The notes under the pieces were generated by a model, which saw only the letters and a list, made by a program, of their open reading frames with translations, ran no database searches and had not been told where the DNA came from. DNA of 64,000 nt from Hysterangium stoloniferum (taxonomy: Eukaryota > Basidiomycota > Agaricomycetes > Hysterangiales > Hysterangiaceae): positions 1,116,001 to 1,180,000 of the forward strand of contig WHVD01000013.1 in NCBI GenBank assembly GCA_015178975.1, in the 5' to 3' direction. Shown here piece by piece: positions 42,333 to 53,987 of the stretch (position 1 is its first letter; each line of letters begins with the position of its first letter). The translations under genes and the position numbers were made by a program.

Positions 42333-44131
42333 TGTAATGTATTAGCCTTATTATAATATTATTTTCTGGAAAAAGGAGTCCAATGCTCTATCAAAGTGTG
42401 CAAATACTTAATTCACTACAAGGTAAAATAATTTAAGTATTTGATATTAATCAGTGGCAGCCTAAATAGACTTAGAACCCCTGAAGTCAAGAGTTTACTT
42501 GAATATATGCACCCTACTTCGCAAAGAAGGTTTTGAGAGCTGCTTGTGCAAGCTTGTTCTTTTTCTGTGATAACAACTACTAAAATAAGAATAACAATTT
42601 ACTGATTCCAAAGCTAGATTTAACTTCAATGCTAGCTAGTTTATATATATTTTATACTATTTGTCAAACAGTAAAAATATTTATAAACGGGTCAAAAGAT
42701 TAGATATAGAATAAAACACTATTTGGCTAATATATGCTTTATTTACACTAACCTACAAGGTCTACTGTGATACTAACTTATCAGGATCTTAATGTAGTCT
42801 TAGGATCTTGCAAGGATATTCTCAGTATTTATTTATGTGAATATGCTTTACTGATTCACAATAAATGAGCAAGGGAACAGGGATTATTTGTAATATAATA
42901 ATCAGTCAAATTACTCAACAAGAGGTGACTGAAGTTTTAGATTACAAATAACAAGAAATGTAACAAGGATTATTTGCAATGTAATAATCAGTCAAATTAC
43001 TCAACAAGAGGTGACTGAAGTCTTAAACTACAAATAACAAGATATGTAACAAGCAGTCAAATTACTCAACAAGAGGTGACTGTGGTACAAAGGATTAATG
43101 CCAAATTACTCAACAAGAGGTGGCAGGGAATCCTGATTGGTAGAATTACTGTCAAATTACTCAACAAGAGGTGACAGGGAATCCTGATTGGTAGAATTAC
43201 TGTCAAATTACTCAACAAGAGGTGACAGGGAATCCTAGGTGCCAGATGCTCAACTAAGAGGTGGCAATATACTGCTAGCTGCAGTGACACACAGATGTGG
43301 TGTAAATAGGTTGATAAAATAGGTTGTATTTCATGGCTGGAGCAGAGCTCCTTATATACACTGAGATGTGAGACATTTAGAGACATATTGAACTTTATTT
43401 CTATCCTATTTTAGCTATTTTACTTGGAATGTTTTAGACATTTCTGCCATTCTCTACTGTTGCATATATGATGACATAATGTATGACATAATATTCCCAG
43501 ATGACATAACATATGACTTAATATTCCCAAATGACATAATGTATGACATAATATTCCCGCGCTAGTGCGCGTGTGACACCTGTCGCGCCTTGTGACTGTC
43601 GCGCGCCTTTTGTGACTGTCGCGCGCCCTTGTGACTGTCGCGCGCTCTTGTGACTGTCACTCGTTGTGACGATGGTCACTCGTCGTGACGGCCGGTCACT
43701 TTGTTGTGACGTCCGGTCACTTGTTGTGACGTCCGGTCACTTGTTGTGACGTCCGGTCACTTGTTGTGACGTCCGGTCACTTGTTGTGACGACCGGTCAC
43801 TTGTTGTGACGACCGGTCACTTGTTGTGACGACCGGTCACTTGTTGTGACGACCGGTCACTTGTTGTGACGAGTATTCCCGCGCATTATATAATAAGCGC
43901 TAGGTGGCCGGTTTGAAGATATATAGTTAAAAAAGAATAAAAAGTAGAAATTTCGTAGCTCCCTCAATTTATAAGATAAAAATGCAAAATAAATTGCATA
44001 AATTCAATATAAATTAAGAGAATATTGTACAATTTTTATGATCGCGATATAAGTACATTTAGAAGCTTTTGTTAAGAATTTCGTTTTGGGGAAATTGTAA
44101 AAAATAGAAAAACCTTTTAAAATACATGACA
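42333..44131. mobile_element. Complete solitary LTR-B (1799 bp)
   Basis: TGTAATGTATTAG...TACATGACA with target duplication ATTAG (42328-42332, 44132-44136). Two internal tandem-repeat zones: ACTCAACAAGAGGTG units at about 42,900-43,260 and GTGAC/GTCAC palindromes at 43,560-43,875. The end sequence resembles the complement of LTR-D, so B and D are probably related. Confidence 0.85.
43560..43875. repeat. 20-bp palindromic tandem array inside LTR-B
   Basis: About nine exact 20-bp units from 43,706 share GTGAC-GNCCG-GTCAC followed by TTGTT. They are preceded by degenerate 17-21-bp units rich in TGTCGCGCGC. Each unit is a small palindrome of GTGAC half-sites. The zone is very CpG-rich compared with its surroundings. 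Confidence 0.9.
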
Positions 44132-44595
44132 ATTAGCATTAAGCTTGACTAGGAACGGGAAGTTTATGATTAGTTCGGAGGCCGATGATAACCGAGAATG
44201 GAAATTACGATAAAAGGAAATAGTTCGAGGACTACAAATATAGATAGACATATGTGAAACATAGAGTGGAATGGATCAACATAATAAAAGGGACGTATCA
44301 AAACATGACCAGACAGAAAGGCGTAGTTGGGTTTGATTGACCGGAAGGCATACGTCAGCATCGGGGGACTGACGGCTTCCGAGATCTTGTCTTGTTGAAG
44401 ACATATAACTACGATATACCATCGGGGACCATCGGCGTGCGAAGGGTTGATGACACAGTCGTAAGACCACCAAACTTCAGGTCTGTATCTACAGTGGGTC
44501 TTGAGTTATTCAAGAATATTTGCACAACTAAAAATCATTGGAAGGGTTTTGTCCCTCACTGCATGTGTATTATATTGTATGGATCTATATATGTA

Positions 44596-45042
44596 TGACC
44601 CTCAACCAGCCTATCACTGAGCCCCTCTCCTGCCTTTTTCCACACCCACTTCCTCCCATATGACCCCACACAATTGATTTTTGTTCTCATCTTACCAAAC
44701 AACCCTCTTCCAATCATCCACAGTCCAGTCCTTGTGTGCCAGAGCAAAGTCCATCCTTGCCTTCCTATGCCTCCTAGTGAGTAAAAGCCTTTTTCTCTTC
44801 ACCACAGCCCTCATTCCAGCCTTCTGAGAAGTGATTTGTTGGATGTAATAATGAAGATCTGAGGGAGAAAGCTTGCATGGATGGCCACCACGTGCTTTGG
44901 CATGTGATGGGCAATGGGTAAAGTGAATTCTGGATATAGTAGACAGACCTCTGCTAGTGATTGCAGAGATCTGAGAAGCAGACCTGCCCTTATTGAGCAA
45001 TGTGAGAATGTGGCTAACCTGAGCAGGAGTAAGAGCTTTCAT
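44596..45042 (-). pseudogene. Tc1/mariner transposase, N-terminal half, opposite strand to its C-terminal half
   Basis: ATG at 45,042 (minus): MKALTPAQVSHILTLLNKG, RIHFTHCPSHAK, then an internal deletion of about 100 bp relative to the copy at 54,837 (SQKA joined to GMRAVVKRKR), to WTVDDWKRVVW. It ends at 44,596 (ACCCTCAACC), exactly where the intact gene would continue with the CAGTCAAG sequence now found inverted at 41,306. Confidence 0.85.
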
Positions 45043-45119
45043 GGTGTAGAATGTTGAGTTGTGGGGATGATGTTGAATTAGAAAGTGAACAGCTATATAT
45101 ATATAATTTTGATAGGTCA

Positions 45120-45955
45120 TGTTACAACTGGAATTCCCACCAGACTCTGGGCATTAACGTATATGCACCCACACCCTATACACACTAATTGTCAGTTTAC
45201 CGGAATTCCCACCAGATCCGTATGTCAGACTTGTCCACGCTTGACTTTGTTATGTCGTGTGTCAGTCACCAGAATACCCACTGGACTCCACCCCTGCCTA
45301 TGTCCGACCTTGTCCCACACATCAGTCACTGGACCCCACTCAGAAAACCCGTCATCCCTCTAACTGAGCCCTGTTCCCACTTTAGTCAAATGACCTGTCA
45401 TGATTTGTACTCCACTCCCACTCTATTTCCCATTATGGTTTATGACCTGTCACGATTCGGACTCCGCTCCATTCTGTCCCATTCCTAACACCAGATTTGG
45501 TGTTTACTTATCTCGTTTTATGTTTGCTAGTTTAGTTTTCACTATTACTGGATTTGGTATGTTATTCATTCCACAGTCTATATAGTCTGGCAGATGTTGT
45601 ACATACAATCCACTCAGAAAATCAGCTTAGATTCTCCCCAGTAATCTAGTACATTTTCCGCTCTCTACTCCTCTTTGAATTACACCACTCTCACTAGTTG
45701 GAGCCCACGGGCTCTGACATATCTATCACTCAACCTCCGACTTATTTATCTCGACTCCCTGACCTCTTGACCCATGACCTCTTGACCCATGACCTCTTGA
45801 CCCACAAACTCTGCCCAAACTCCCCGGGACTCCCATCTGCCCATTTGAAATTGGACAACACGATCTCGTGAGGATGCAGCCAATAAGCTGAAGCCAAGTC
45901 CTACCAGATTTCCTGTGGGTTTCTATGGAAACCCTCTGTGTACGCACCCTTAACA
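45120..45955 (-). mobile_element. Solitary LTR-C (836 bp), third copy at the Tc1 5' site
   Basis: TGTTACAACTGG...CCCTTAACA. The left flank is GGTCA in the Tc1 leader, the same site as at 54,917 and (inverted) 24,116. The right flank is unrelated copia gag sequence, so the locus was broken at the LTR end after insertion. Shared hairpin (minus) at about 45,873-45,900. Confidence 0.85.
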
Positions 45956-46570
45956 ACTGGGTTATAAAGACATTTCTTGAGTTCAAAATGGGTTGCGTGA
46001 GAATCCTTTTTGTATTAAGATTTGAGGCTCAACCAAACATCATTTGCAGTTTGCAGCAGAGTTGTATCCTTGAAGTGGGTTGTCTGAACAGTGTTCGATG
46101 AAATTGTTTTGTAGAGGGCTGCCCTAGCTCACTGGTCTGCCTTGAGCCATGCCTGGAGTGTAGTGTCATCCTTTAGTGGTTTTGATGAACTCTTTATGTG
46201 CTCCATAAAGTCATCATCCTCTCCAAAAGTCATCTCTAACTCTTGAGTCCAGATTCCATAATTTTCACCAGTGAATTTATTTTTCTGATCAAAGGTTCAA
46301 AGTAAGTTGTATATGGTAGGCTGTACCATGATGGTGTGGCAGTGTGAGATGTTGAAAAGAAATAGTGGAAAAGGGGAAAAGGAGAAGAAATGAGAATGTA
46401 TGTTTGAGAGTCAATGCACTGGTGGGGCCTGTAACCTGATAGAAACTTGCAAAGAGCTGACCAAAATATAACAATGCTGACCAGATAATATGCACAGTGG
46501 ACAAAGAAGCTCTATTTCTTAATGTGTATGTAATACACTTCATATAGTCTACCAGAGCATTCTGCACCTC
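45956..46570 (-). pseudogene. Copia Gag N-terminal fragment and leader
   Basis: The minus strand encodes a copia-type Gag start: FTGENYGIWTQELEMTF, EDDDFMEHIKSSSKPL, then QAWLKAD-like. Beyond about 46,310 is probable leader sequence. A broken LTR-C-like end (TGTTAGGATATG) starts at 46,571. Fossil. Confidence 0.65.
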
Positions 46571-46622
46571 TGTTAGGATATGTACAGGGCAGGTCTCCAG
46601 AGAAACCTGTGGAATATCCAGT

Positions 46623-47288
46623 AGGGAGGGTGTTTATAATTACTATAATCTCAAATATTTACTAATAAAAGTCTTATTTTTACAAAACTCCATCTTTAAA
46701 TAGTGATATCTATTCTGAAACAATTATATCATCAAAAAACAACCATCAGAAATAGTTCTCCATATTACATCTTATACAACGCATAGTTATTTAACAAATT
46801 CCATTGTATATAATTTCCTTCCTTTTACAGATGCCTACTAATACTTTTATTAGTATTTTGTTTTTTAAAAGTTGTAATGAAGTTATTTCCATGTAAAATA
46901 TGTAAAATATTATTGGAAATTTTTCATACCACAGTTGTCTTTATTAAGTAAAACCTCCTATATATTCTGGGTATGTTGAATCAAGTAGAAATCTGTTTAG
47001 ATTGACAGATCTATTCCGAAGTAATACATATGTATTTAGAGGTGCCAATGATATACATATGCATGGAATGGACTATTTAAAGGTATCTATTTTTTAAAAG
47101 TATTAGTGTTTCAAACTACTAATTTTTTTTATTGTCTAGTCATGTCCAGAAAGATTCATTAGTTTGTAATGTATGAGAGAGTTTAAAACTTTTTGAAAGT
47201 TTTAAAAACCAAATTATGTTTGAATCACATCCCAGATGTTTAAATGACCTTTAGAGTATATTAGAATTTGGTATACTTAATAGTTTTC
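46623..47288. other. AT-rich stretch, no gene seen
   Basis: No ORF of note, no recognisable transposon end and no match noticed elsewhere in the window. One of the few stretches that looks like single-copy intergenic DNA. Confidence 0.4.
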
Positions 47289-47690
47289 AGATATCCTCCC
47301 AAGGTTACCCAGATAGCCATTTGGACAATGGACATTTTGTGAATGACAACAATGTGCAGGACTCTGACTCTGACTCTGACATTCAGGCTCAAATGGATGA
47401 CAATGAGATGAATTGTAGTGTTTCAAGAATGGATGATGTGTAGCTCAATGCAATGTATTGGTGAGTATGCTGTATGTTTTGGAATACTAATATTTATTGA
47501 TTATCTTCATTAATAGTTACAAGGCTGTGACCTGCGGGGGCAAGCCTCCCCCCCACACTACTCTGTATGAACAATTTTAAGTATCTATTAAGGTATGTGA
47601 TCTAAATCAGAGAAACCTATTTTAAGATTAAAGTTCATTAATTATTTATAATTATACAATTATATACTCTTGTGAATTCTATGTGATTGA
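47289..47690. repeat. Shorter copy of unclassified repeat (relative of 18,740-19,140)
   Basis: Contains the GGCCATTTGGA-like and GACTCTGACTCTGACTCTGA stretches and the downstream TATTTATTGATTATCTTCAT block seen at 18,740-19,140 and, inverted, at 61,820-62,190. An extra GACTCT unit distinguishes this copy. Confidence 0.65.
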
Positions 47691-47878
47691 GTGAGTGTGA
47701 CTGTGAGTGTGACTCATAGCTTGAATGGTCTTAAGTTGCTTTCCAACTGGACTCTCTACATCAGGACAAACATCTTCAAGAGACTCCAGAATATCTGGGC
47801 AGAGCCCAGTTGGTGAGTCATACTGTAAGAGAGAGTGAAGTGCTCATAGGATGGCGTCTGGGACCTGGCAGGTTTTCC
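47691..47878. mobile_element. LTR debris
   Basis: Resembles the sequence at 16,775-16,855 and then 17,720-17,850 (GAATATCTGGGCAGA, CAGTTGGTGAGTCATACTG). No clean ends. Confidence 0.5.
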
Positions 47879-48010
47879 CAAATGGAAAATACACACTCGG
47901 CATCATTTCTAGGGTGGGTTTGAGGGTCGAGTATTCTCATGGACCTGTGGAGAATACTCAATCCTCAAACCCACCCTGGAAATAATGCCGAGTATGTATT
48001 TCCCATTTGA
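47879..48010. repeat. ~60-bp-arm inverted repeat (hairpin)
   Basis: The left arm (CAAATGGAAAATACACACTC...GAGTATTCTC) is closely complementary to the right arm (GAGAATACTC...GTATTTCCCATTTG) around an ~11-nt loop (ATGGACCTGTG). It separates LTR debris from the gene-like stretch on its right. Could be a small fold-back element or a fold-back rearrangement scar. Confidence 0.85.
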
Positions 48011-48705
48011 ACCTCACTCTATCCAAGACCTGACCACCAACGGTATAGTCGACCGTGGCGCCAGGTCCCAAGTGCCCCAAGCCGAAGGCACCCAGATGGA
48101 GTGGGGGATGCAAGCAGTTGGACGTGCGAGGCTTCATATCACATCTTGTGCAACCTTTTAGCATCCTCAATCATTTTTTATTTCCAGATTGGAGGAGGGA
48201 TGTGCAGTTTTGGGGGAGACATCCGGAAACAATTTTCCGATCATACAGTCAAGAGACCGAGGATTTGCTGTCATCTCAGGGAGTGTGGGGATGTCCATCT
48301 TGAACGACTTGTCCTTACCCGCTTCGTTCACATGCGATCCATTTGAGTACAGAAATAGGTAACATTGCAATCTTTCGGAAAGAAATCTATGTTTACTTGA
48401 AATATTTCTTTGCTGACATCCTTTTAGTTCTCGCTCACAACTATCAGACAGGCATTATTCCATGGGGATGCATACCCGGGGAGACCATCAGGTTTGTTCC
48501 ATGCTAATTACACTCAATTTCTGTTAAAAATTTGCAAAATGAAATGGATTAGAATTTATAAACTACGGACATTTTGACCGTCAGCACAGGTCTGTGAATT
48601 TCGAAACGACATAAGTTCCTTTCCTACAATTAATTATATTTATTGACGAGAATACAGCATACCCCATGAGTATCCTGGGGACAATTCCCACACTGGTAGG
48701 CCAGA
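48011..48705 (+). other. Possible host-gene remnant, function unknown
   Basis: GC-richer than its surroundings. A plus-strand frame at about 48,175-48,346 encodes QIGGGMCSFGGDIRKQF, RPRICCHLRECGDVHLERL. It is followed by an intron-like GTAACA...TGCTGACATCCTTTTAG (about 48,358-48,427) and a further short open piece ending at a CATCAG/GTTTGT junction (about 48,491). No domain recognised, and I found no second copy in the window. Confidence 0.3.
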
Positions 48706-48779
48706 CGTATCCCTGATATTAATCACCAAGTATTATCCGATGCAGGTTCTTTTCTGAAACCACCTGTTCTCGTAGCACT

Positions 48780-49500
48780 GGATGACTCTCCGTAGCACTA
48801 AAACTCTAAGTTTCTAATTCAAACTGACAGCTGTGACAGGTGACATGGTTTAGAACTTGCTGTTAAACCGTAGAGCCAATTTCCATAAAATGGGGGATTA
48901 GATGTATATGACTAAACCGTCATAGCCATCCCATTGTTGTGACCTTCTAATGCCACCTCTCATGTCACAGCGCCATATTTACCTTCAATACATTCAGTGT
49001 TCATGTGCAGGACATGGTTCAAAGGGTGCTGTAAGACATTCAAAATGAATAGCAAGTTGAAAGCCTCACTCGTATTTCAATCTACAGCCCCCCTATATGT
49101 TTGTAACCTTTGTATCTATTTGTGTAAATTGTTTGACACATTTCACTGAACTTTAAATAATGTATTTGCTTACCAGTAAACCTTAAAGGACTTTCCAGAC
49201 AAAAAGGGTATAGCAATGAACAAAGCAGGAGTCGCAGCTGATACAGAGGGCCAGGTGGCAGGGCGGAAGCAAATGACTGAAAAGGATAGATGGATTAATA
49301 TATGACACACTGAAAAATTAGGTACTCACAAAAATTATGAATGAGGGTCCTGACCTTCGTTTATAATTTTTTGTTTAGGATGAATCATCCACCTTCGAAA
49401 GGTGATGTGACAGCTTCCCTGTCATTGCTTAACCATCGGCATACCGGCAGTATCACTTAGAACTGAGAATTTAGGATTCTAGGGCTACAGAGAGTCATCC
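48780..49500 (+). mobile_element. Harbinger-type MITE (721 bp)
   Basis: GGATGACTCTCCG...AGAGAGTCATCC with 3-bp duplication ACT (48777-48779, 49501-49503). Same R1 site as the 4.3-kb composite at 26,847-31,188, of which it equals the right 717 bp inverted. No coding sequence. Confidence 0.9.
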
Positions 49501-50131
49501 ACTATGGAGTGGTATTTCCCATGAAAAGACCGACATCCACGGGTTTCTCAGGTCCACGCCTCAGCTCGAAGTTATTTCCTCCTTTTCTGATGTCATTAGT
49601 ACATGCCTGATGGTCTATCTTATATCTACCTTTGGTCTGGCTTGCTTTGTGCTCACCCATGTGACAGAAGGTCCTTGTCTCATAGTCATTGGCTCTAGCA
49701 TCGCCACAATTCAGGATACGGAATGGCATTACTATTTTTCTGTGGCGATATCTTGATAATTTTAGAAAAATAGATAACAGCCGAGGTAAAAATTGACATG
49801 TGCTTCCTACAGGTAATGAAGGAGAGGGGCTGTCAAATAAAAATCTACTTAAAAGGTGCATCTTTGCACTGTAAGACTAGTATCTGCTGTGGGTGCAGAC
49901 ACACACTAGAATGAGTGATGGGGAACTAACCACTACTTTATTCAAATCCACATATACAGATTATATACTAGTGGACAACAATGGGATATGGACAACAATA
50001 AGGTCAAATATTACCAAATTGCAATGTAGGGAGCCTAATGATGAAGGCCATAATTTACTCGACATCTGGACCAACGGTGGGCCCATTTGATATTACACGT
50101 CAACACCACACCCAATGCTGGTTTTCCCTGT

Positions 50132-51478
50132 TGTGAGGTATCAGCTTTATCTCATAATTTTCTCTTAATTGTCTTTGAATTTATTAATATTTTCTCAAAT
50201 TTATTGTATTTTTATTATATTTTTATTGTGAAATATAGGCTCTATTCCTTTTAACTTCGCATAATAATAGCATATATGAACTCATATTATGCTATTATAT
50301 CTTAGTTAATTTATTATAATTTTTAACTAATTATTTATATTTTATTTACTTAGTTATTCCCTTTCGGCACCTTAGTTTGCGCATTTTTGGTGTCATGTGA
50401 CTTATTAGATAAGCCTCCAGTGTCGGGATGTCACACGAGTCACGAATGTGACTACCCGAGTCACACAAGTCACGAATGTGACTACTCGAGTCACACAAGT
50501 CATGAATGTGACTACCCGAGTCACACAAGTCACGAACGTGACTTCCCGAGTCATTATTAGATTCCGCCGACTCATCGTTTGCTTCCGTCCCGGGACCGCG
50601 GCCTTGAACCTTCCTGTTCAAGCAAGAGGTTAGAACCCTTGTCTCAGGGAAGGGAATCACATGATAAACAAAGGGTAAATAATGAGTAGAATATGAGGTC
50701 ATTATGATCTCACTAATGACCTCATAAACTAAATAGTTAGCTAATCATTGAGTTGTCAAAATGTATATAAAGAGGGCCAAGTTTCCAATAAAACCAATCT
50801 ATCTCACACATATTTTACAGTACAGCACAGAAGCTTACCTCATCATCCTAAGGACAATAATAGCCTTAGTCTGATACACTAACTGCAAGCACCTACACTT
50901 GCAGCATCTTGAATCTTTGTCAGCAACTCTTGGACTTAGCTAATCATCTAAGTTCCCCCAGCCTCACAGCTACCCTTTAGGCTTATTAATTAGATAATAA
51001 ACCTAATAAGTATCTAAGTATCCTTACTGAAATCCCTGGCAATACTAGATTACTCAAGGCCCAGCCCTAAGTTTATTGAATTAATCAAGTACAAGCACTC
51101 AGATAATCCAATACATATTATTTTCTCTATTAATAAATTATTTAACACCTTTTTAAATAACTATTAATAGTTACAAATAAGCATACAAGAATCCGAAGCT
51201 CTTATATCAAGTCTCTGCCAAGTTACTGCACATATATTCAGCTTCTAGCCCCTATTCTCAAGGAATAGTTCTTTTATTTGCTAAAAGAGTCATACACAGT
51301 TCTATTGAACCTTTCAATAATCAAAATAAGCATTGATTTGAGTTGTTTAAGCTTCAGAGCGCAGCTCATTAATCTATCAGTATTTAAATTACTGGACCTT
51401 TGCTTGTTTTATTGTTGAAGCTCTGTGACACTATAGCATATATTGAGCTATCTAAGAGAATCCCCTGAATACATTACA
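50132..51478 (+). mobile_element. Solitary LTR-D (1347 bp), private to this R1 copy
   Basis: TGTGAGGTATCAG...ACATTACA with target duplication CCTGT (50127-50131, 51479-51483). The site is empty in R1 copies 1, 2 and 3 (for example about 26,212). Contains the 30-bp array at 50,430-50,555. Confidence 0.9.
50430..50555. repeat. 30-bp tandem array of GTCAC/GTGAC palindromes in LTR-D
   Basis: Four units of GAGTCACACAAGTCACGAAT followed by GTGACTACCC. Each carries GTCAC-GAAT-GTGAC, an inverted arrangement of the same pentamer found in the LTR-B array. The copies of LTR-D at 21,186 and 56,118 keep only one degenerate unit. Confidence 0.9.
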
Positions 51479-51834
51479 CCTGTCTTAATTCACTCTCACA
51501 TTATACAAATACATTTTGGGAACTTGAAAAGACCACAGTAGATATTAGAATATAACTTGGCTTGTATCTACGAGTGAACTACTGGGGATTATATATATCT
51601 ATGGGGAGAAGGTTCTGGGAGGGATGACAGAGATATCACTAAAGCTATGTTAAGTATGTCCCAAGATATTCTATAATATTCTAGGAATGTCAGGTTCATT
51701 ACCAACAACATTATCATTGTAAATTCAAATGCACTTCGATTATTGTTTACAGCTGTTCCGAGTACCTAAGGTGGAGTTCAAAATTTAAAAAAAATCCAGC
51801 CACAGACAAATTGTGCCATATCTCCAGAATGAGT

Positions 51835-52641
51835 GGCAATTAAGACATAATAACAGGATATGTGTATGATATTGTATGGATCTATATATGTATGTATATT
51901 TTTGGCCTTATGAGAGGCTATTTAATATCCAGTGAAATAGCATTGCAATGGCTTCCCTTTGTAAGCCTGGCCACCTTACCACATATGTCATCACCAACCT
52001 CTCCCATCAACCACTCATTGTTCCACCACTTGATTGTTGAGTAGTGCCCTTGTGCCTGATCATGTGGTTCTTTGTTCTTCCCCCACATTCACCTTGACTA
52101 CATACATAACAACCCATATCCTATAGTGATAGGATCAATCTTCTCTTTGACCATTAATCCTTTCCCCACTCTTCCCTAGGGAACCTCACATTCACCTTGT
52201 ATCCTACTGATATTTTAAAAACAAAGAAAACTTAGTCCTGTCCTTGTTGACTGAGTGAGGCTGATACCGACAGCCTTACACCCTTCATTCAATTCTCTCT
52301 ATATTTGTATATAAGCTGGTAATATTAATACTATGTATTGTATCTAAACAGAACCTGAGTTGTGAGGCCTAACACTACCTTTTGAACAAGTTATACTACT
52401 CACTCTATTAAGTGTGCATACAGTAAGTGGCACAACTTGGTCAAAGGGTGGTACTAAGCCTCACAGCTTAGGGTAGATTCATACACAATATATAGTATTA
52501 GTCCCACTGGCTTATATGCAAATATAGGAAAAATTGAATGAAGGGGAGCCATTGCAATGATATTTCACTGAATATTACATAGCCTCTCATTAAGCCAAAT
52601 ATATACATACATATATAGATCCATACAATATAATACACATA
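51835..52641. mobile_element. Element IR, copy linked to R1 copy 4
   Basis: As at 40,532. Its right arm is split by the Tc1 element: the outer part (ACATATCATGTTATTATG, TTAATTGCC) continues at 56,012-56,039 beyond the Tc1. Non-coding. Confidence 0.6.
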
Positions 52642-53028
52642 CAGTGAGGGACAAAACCCTTCCAATGATTTTTAGTTGTGCAAAGATTCTTGAATAACTC
52701 AAGACCCACTGTAGATACAGACCTGAAATTTGGTGGTTGGTTAGGTCTATATGTTTTATGTATATGCCCTTAAAATATTATGACATGAGGATTAGTATTT
52801 CCCATGCTATAAATAAAATAATTACAAAATCACATTGGAAGGGTTTTGTCCCTGGTATAAAAAGAACACAAATCAAACAATCTAGCACTTGGTATAGCCT
52901 CCCTTGGCCTTCAAAACAGCCTCAACCCTTCTAGGCATACTCTCTATCACGTTCTGACAAGTAGAGGCAGGGATCTTCTCTCACTCTGTCTGAACCCTCT
53001 CCCACAACTCATGGATACTCTTGGGTGC

Positions 53029-53987
53029 TGTAAAGATCCGTTCCTGGAAACTCTTTGGAGTATTTCCTGGATATTATCTCTTGGTCCCAACCATCTTCCG
53101 GACCAGTATCAAGATCCGGAATCCACTGGAACCTGATCCTCATCCCTTCAAGGTGACTTCCAGTCAGACTCCCGGTCAGACTCCCAGTCAGACTCCCAGT
53201 CAGACTTCTGGTCAGACTCCCAGTCAGACTCCCGGTCAGACTCCCAGTCAGACTCCCGGTCAGACTCCCAGTCTGACTCCCGGTCAGACTCCCAGTCAGA
53301 CTCCCAGTCAGACTCCCAGTCAGACTCCCAGTCAGACTCCCAGTCAGACACCCGGTCAGACACCCATCTCTGATCCAACTTTCCACCCCAAGTCTCTGAT
53401 CCAACTTTCTGACATCCACCTCAAAATCCGACCCGACTTCCAACTATGGAACATTTGTAGTTTCCATATTTCCGAACCTCATCCTTGTTCCATATTTAGT
53501 AACTGACAGGTTAACAGTTATTCATTCGCTTGTTTATTGTTCTTGTTGTATTCCCGTTTCGGAATCTTCATCCTAATCTGTCTTATTATACTTCTAGATT
53601 TGTAGTACAATTACTGGAACATCTATATAGTCTTCCATAGTCATGTACTTACTCTTTAGTTTTAATCTCAAATTAGTTTGTATCTCTTCTGTCTTTCTGT
53701 ATGCTCAATCTTCGGAACTCTCTGGACTCCAGATATCTGGAACTTCCGAGTATCCGTAAACATTCCGACATATATTCATCCTCTGAAATATGGACACCTG
53801 AGTGAGTGCACGAGGGCACAGCACATAAGCTGAAGCCAAGTCCATCTGTACTCTGGTAATATTCCGATACTCCCGTTACTAATCCCCAGAAACTCCCAGA
53901 CTAATTCTCCGAAACTCCAAGGACATATTTCTGGGAAGTATCCAGAATATCCATTGGAAATTCTGCCCCAAGATCCAGAACTTAACA
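53029..53987 (-). mobile_element. Solitary LTR-E (959 bp) in Tc1 transposase gene
   Basis: TGTAAAGATCC...AACTTAACA with target duplication GGTGC (53024-53028, 53988-53992). The split Tc1 copy at 41,640-41,660 shows the empty site. Contains a 12-bp minisatellite, and the shared hairpin (minus) at about 53,817-53,841. Confidence 0.92.
53161..53375. repeat. 12-bp minisatellite in LTR-E
   Basis: About 18 units of CAGACTCCC(A/G)GT with few variants. It produces long repetitive open frames on both strands, which are artefacts of the repeat. Confidence 0.95.

Larger units (their letters stand above)
41941..44466 (+). mobile_element. Solitary LTR-A (722 bp net) with nested LTR-B
   Basis: TGTTAAGAAC start at 41,941 with target duplication CCACC on both sides. 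Interrupted by LTR-B at 42,333. Subtracting LTR-B and its 5-bp duplication gives 722 bp, the same as the other LTR-A copies. Shared hairpin at about 41,999-42,023. Confidence 0.87.
41836..44561 (+). mobile_element. Terminal segment of the split Tc1, interrupted by LTR-A (itself holding LTR-B)
   Basis: The ~210-bp Tc1 terminal unit runs from GGGACAAAACCCTTCC (41,822-41,940 side) and resumes at 44,472, ending CCCTCACTG at 44,561. LTR-A splits it, duplicating CCACC (41936-41940, 44467-44471). Confidence 0.8.
48706..51834 (+). repeat. Repeat R1 copy 4 (partial), with MITE and LTR-D inserted
   Basis: Starts abruptly with the TAATCACCAAGTATTATCCG part of R1. Interrupted by a Harbinger MITE (48,780-49,500) and LTR-D (50,132-51,478), and continues to element IR. 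Inverted counterpart of 25.85-31.26 kb, with which it shares the Harbinger insertion site. Confidence 0.75.

Noticed and set aside
43681-43880. CRISPR-like array
   Set aside because: The 20-bp units are directly abutting with no unique spacers, and lie inside a fungal LTR. No cas genes.
53009-53443. Repetitive proteins (Ser-Leu-Thr-Gly and Gln-Thr-Pro rich) on both strands
   Set aside because: Products of the 12-bp minisatellite in LTR-E; a repeat length divisible by three keeps every frame open.
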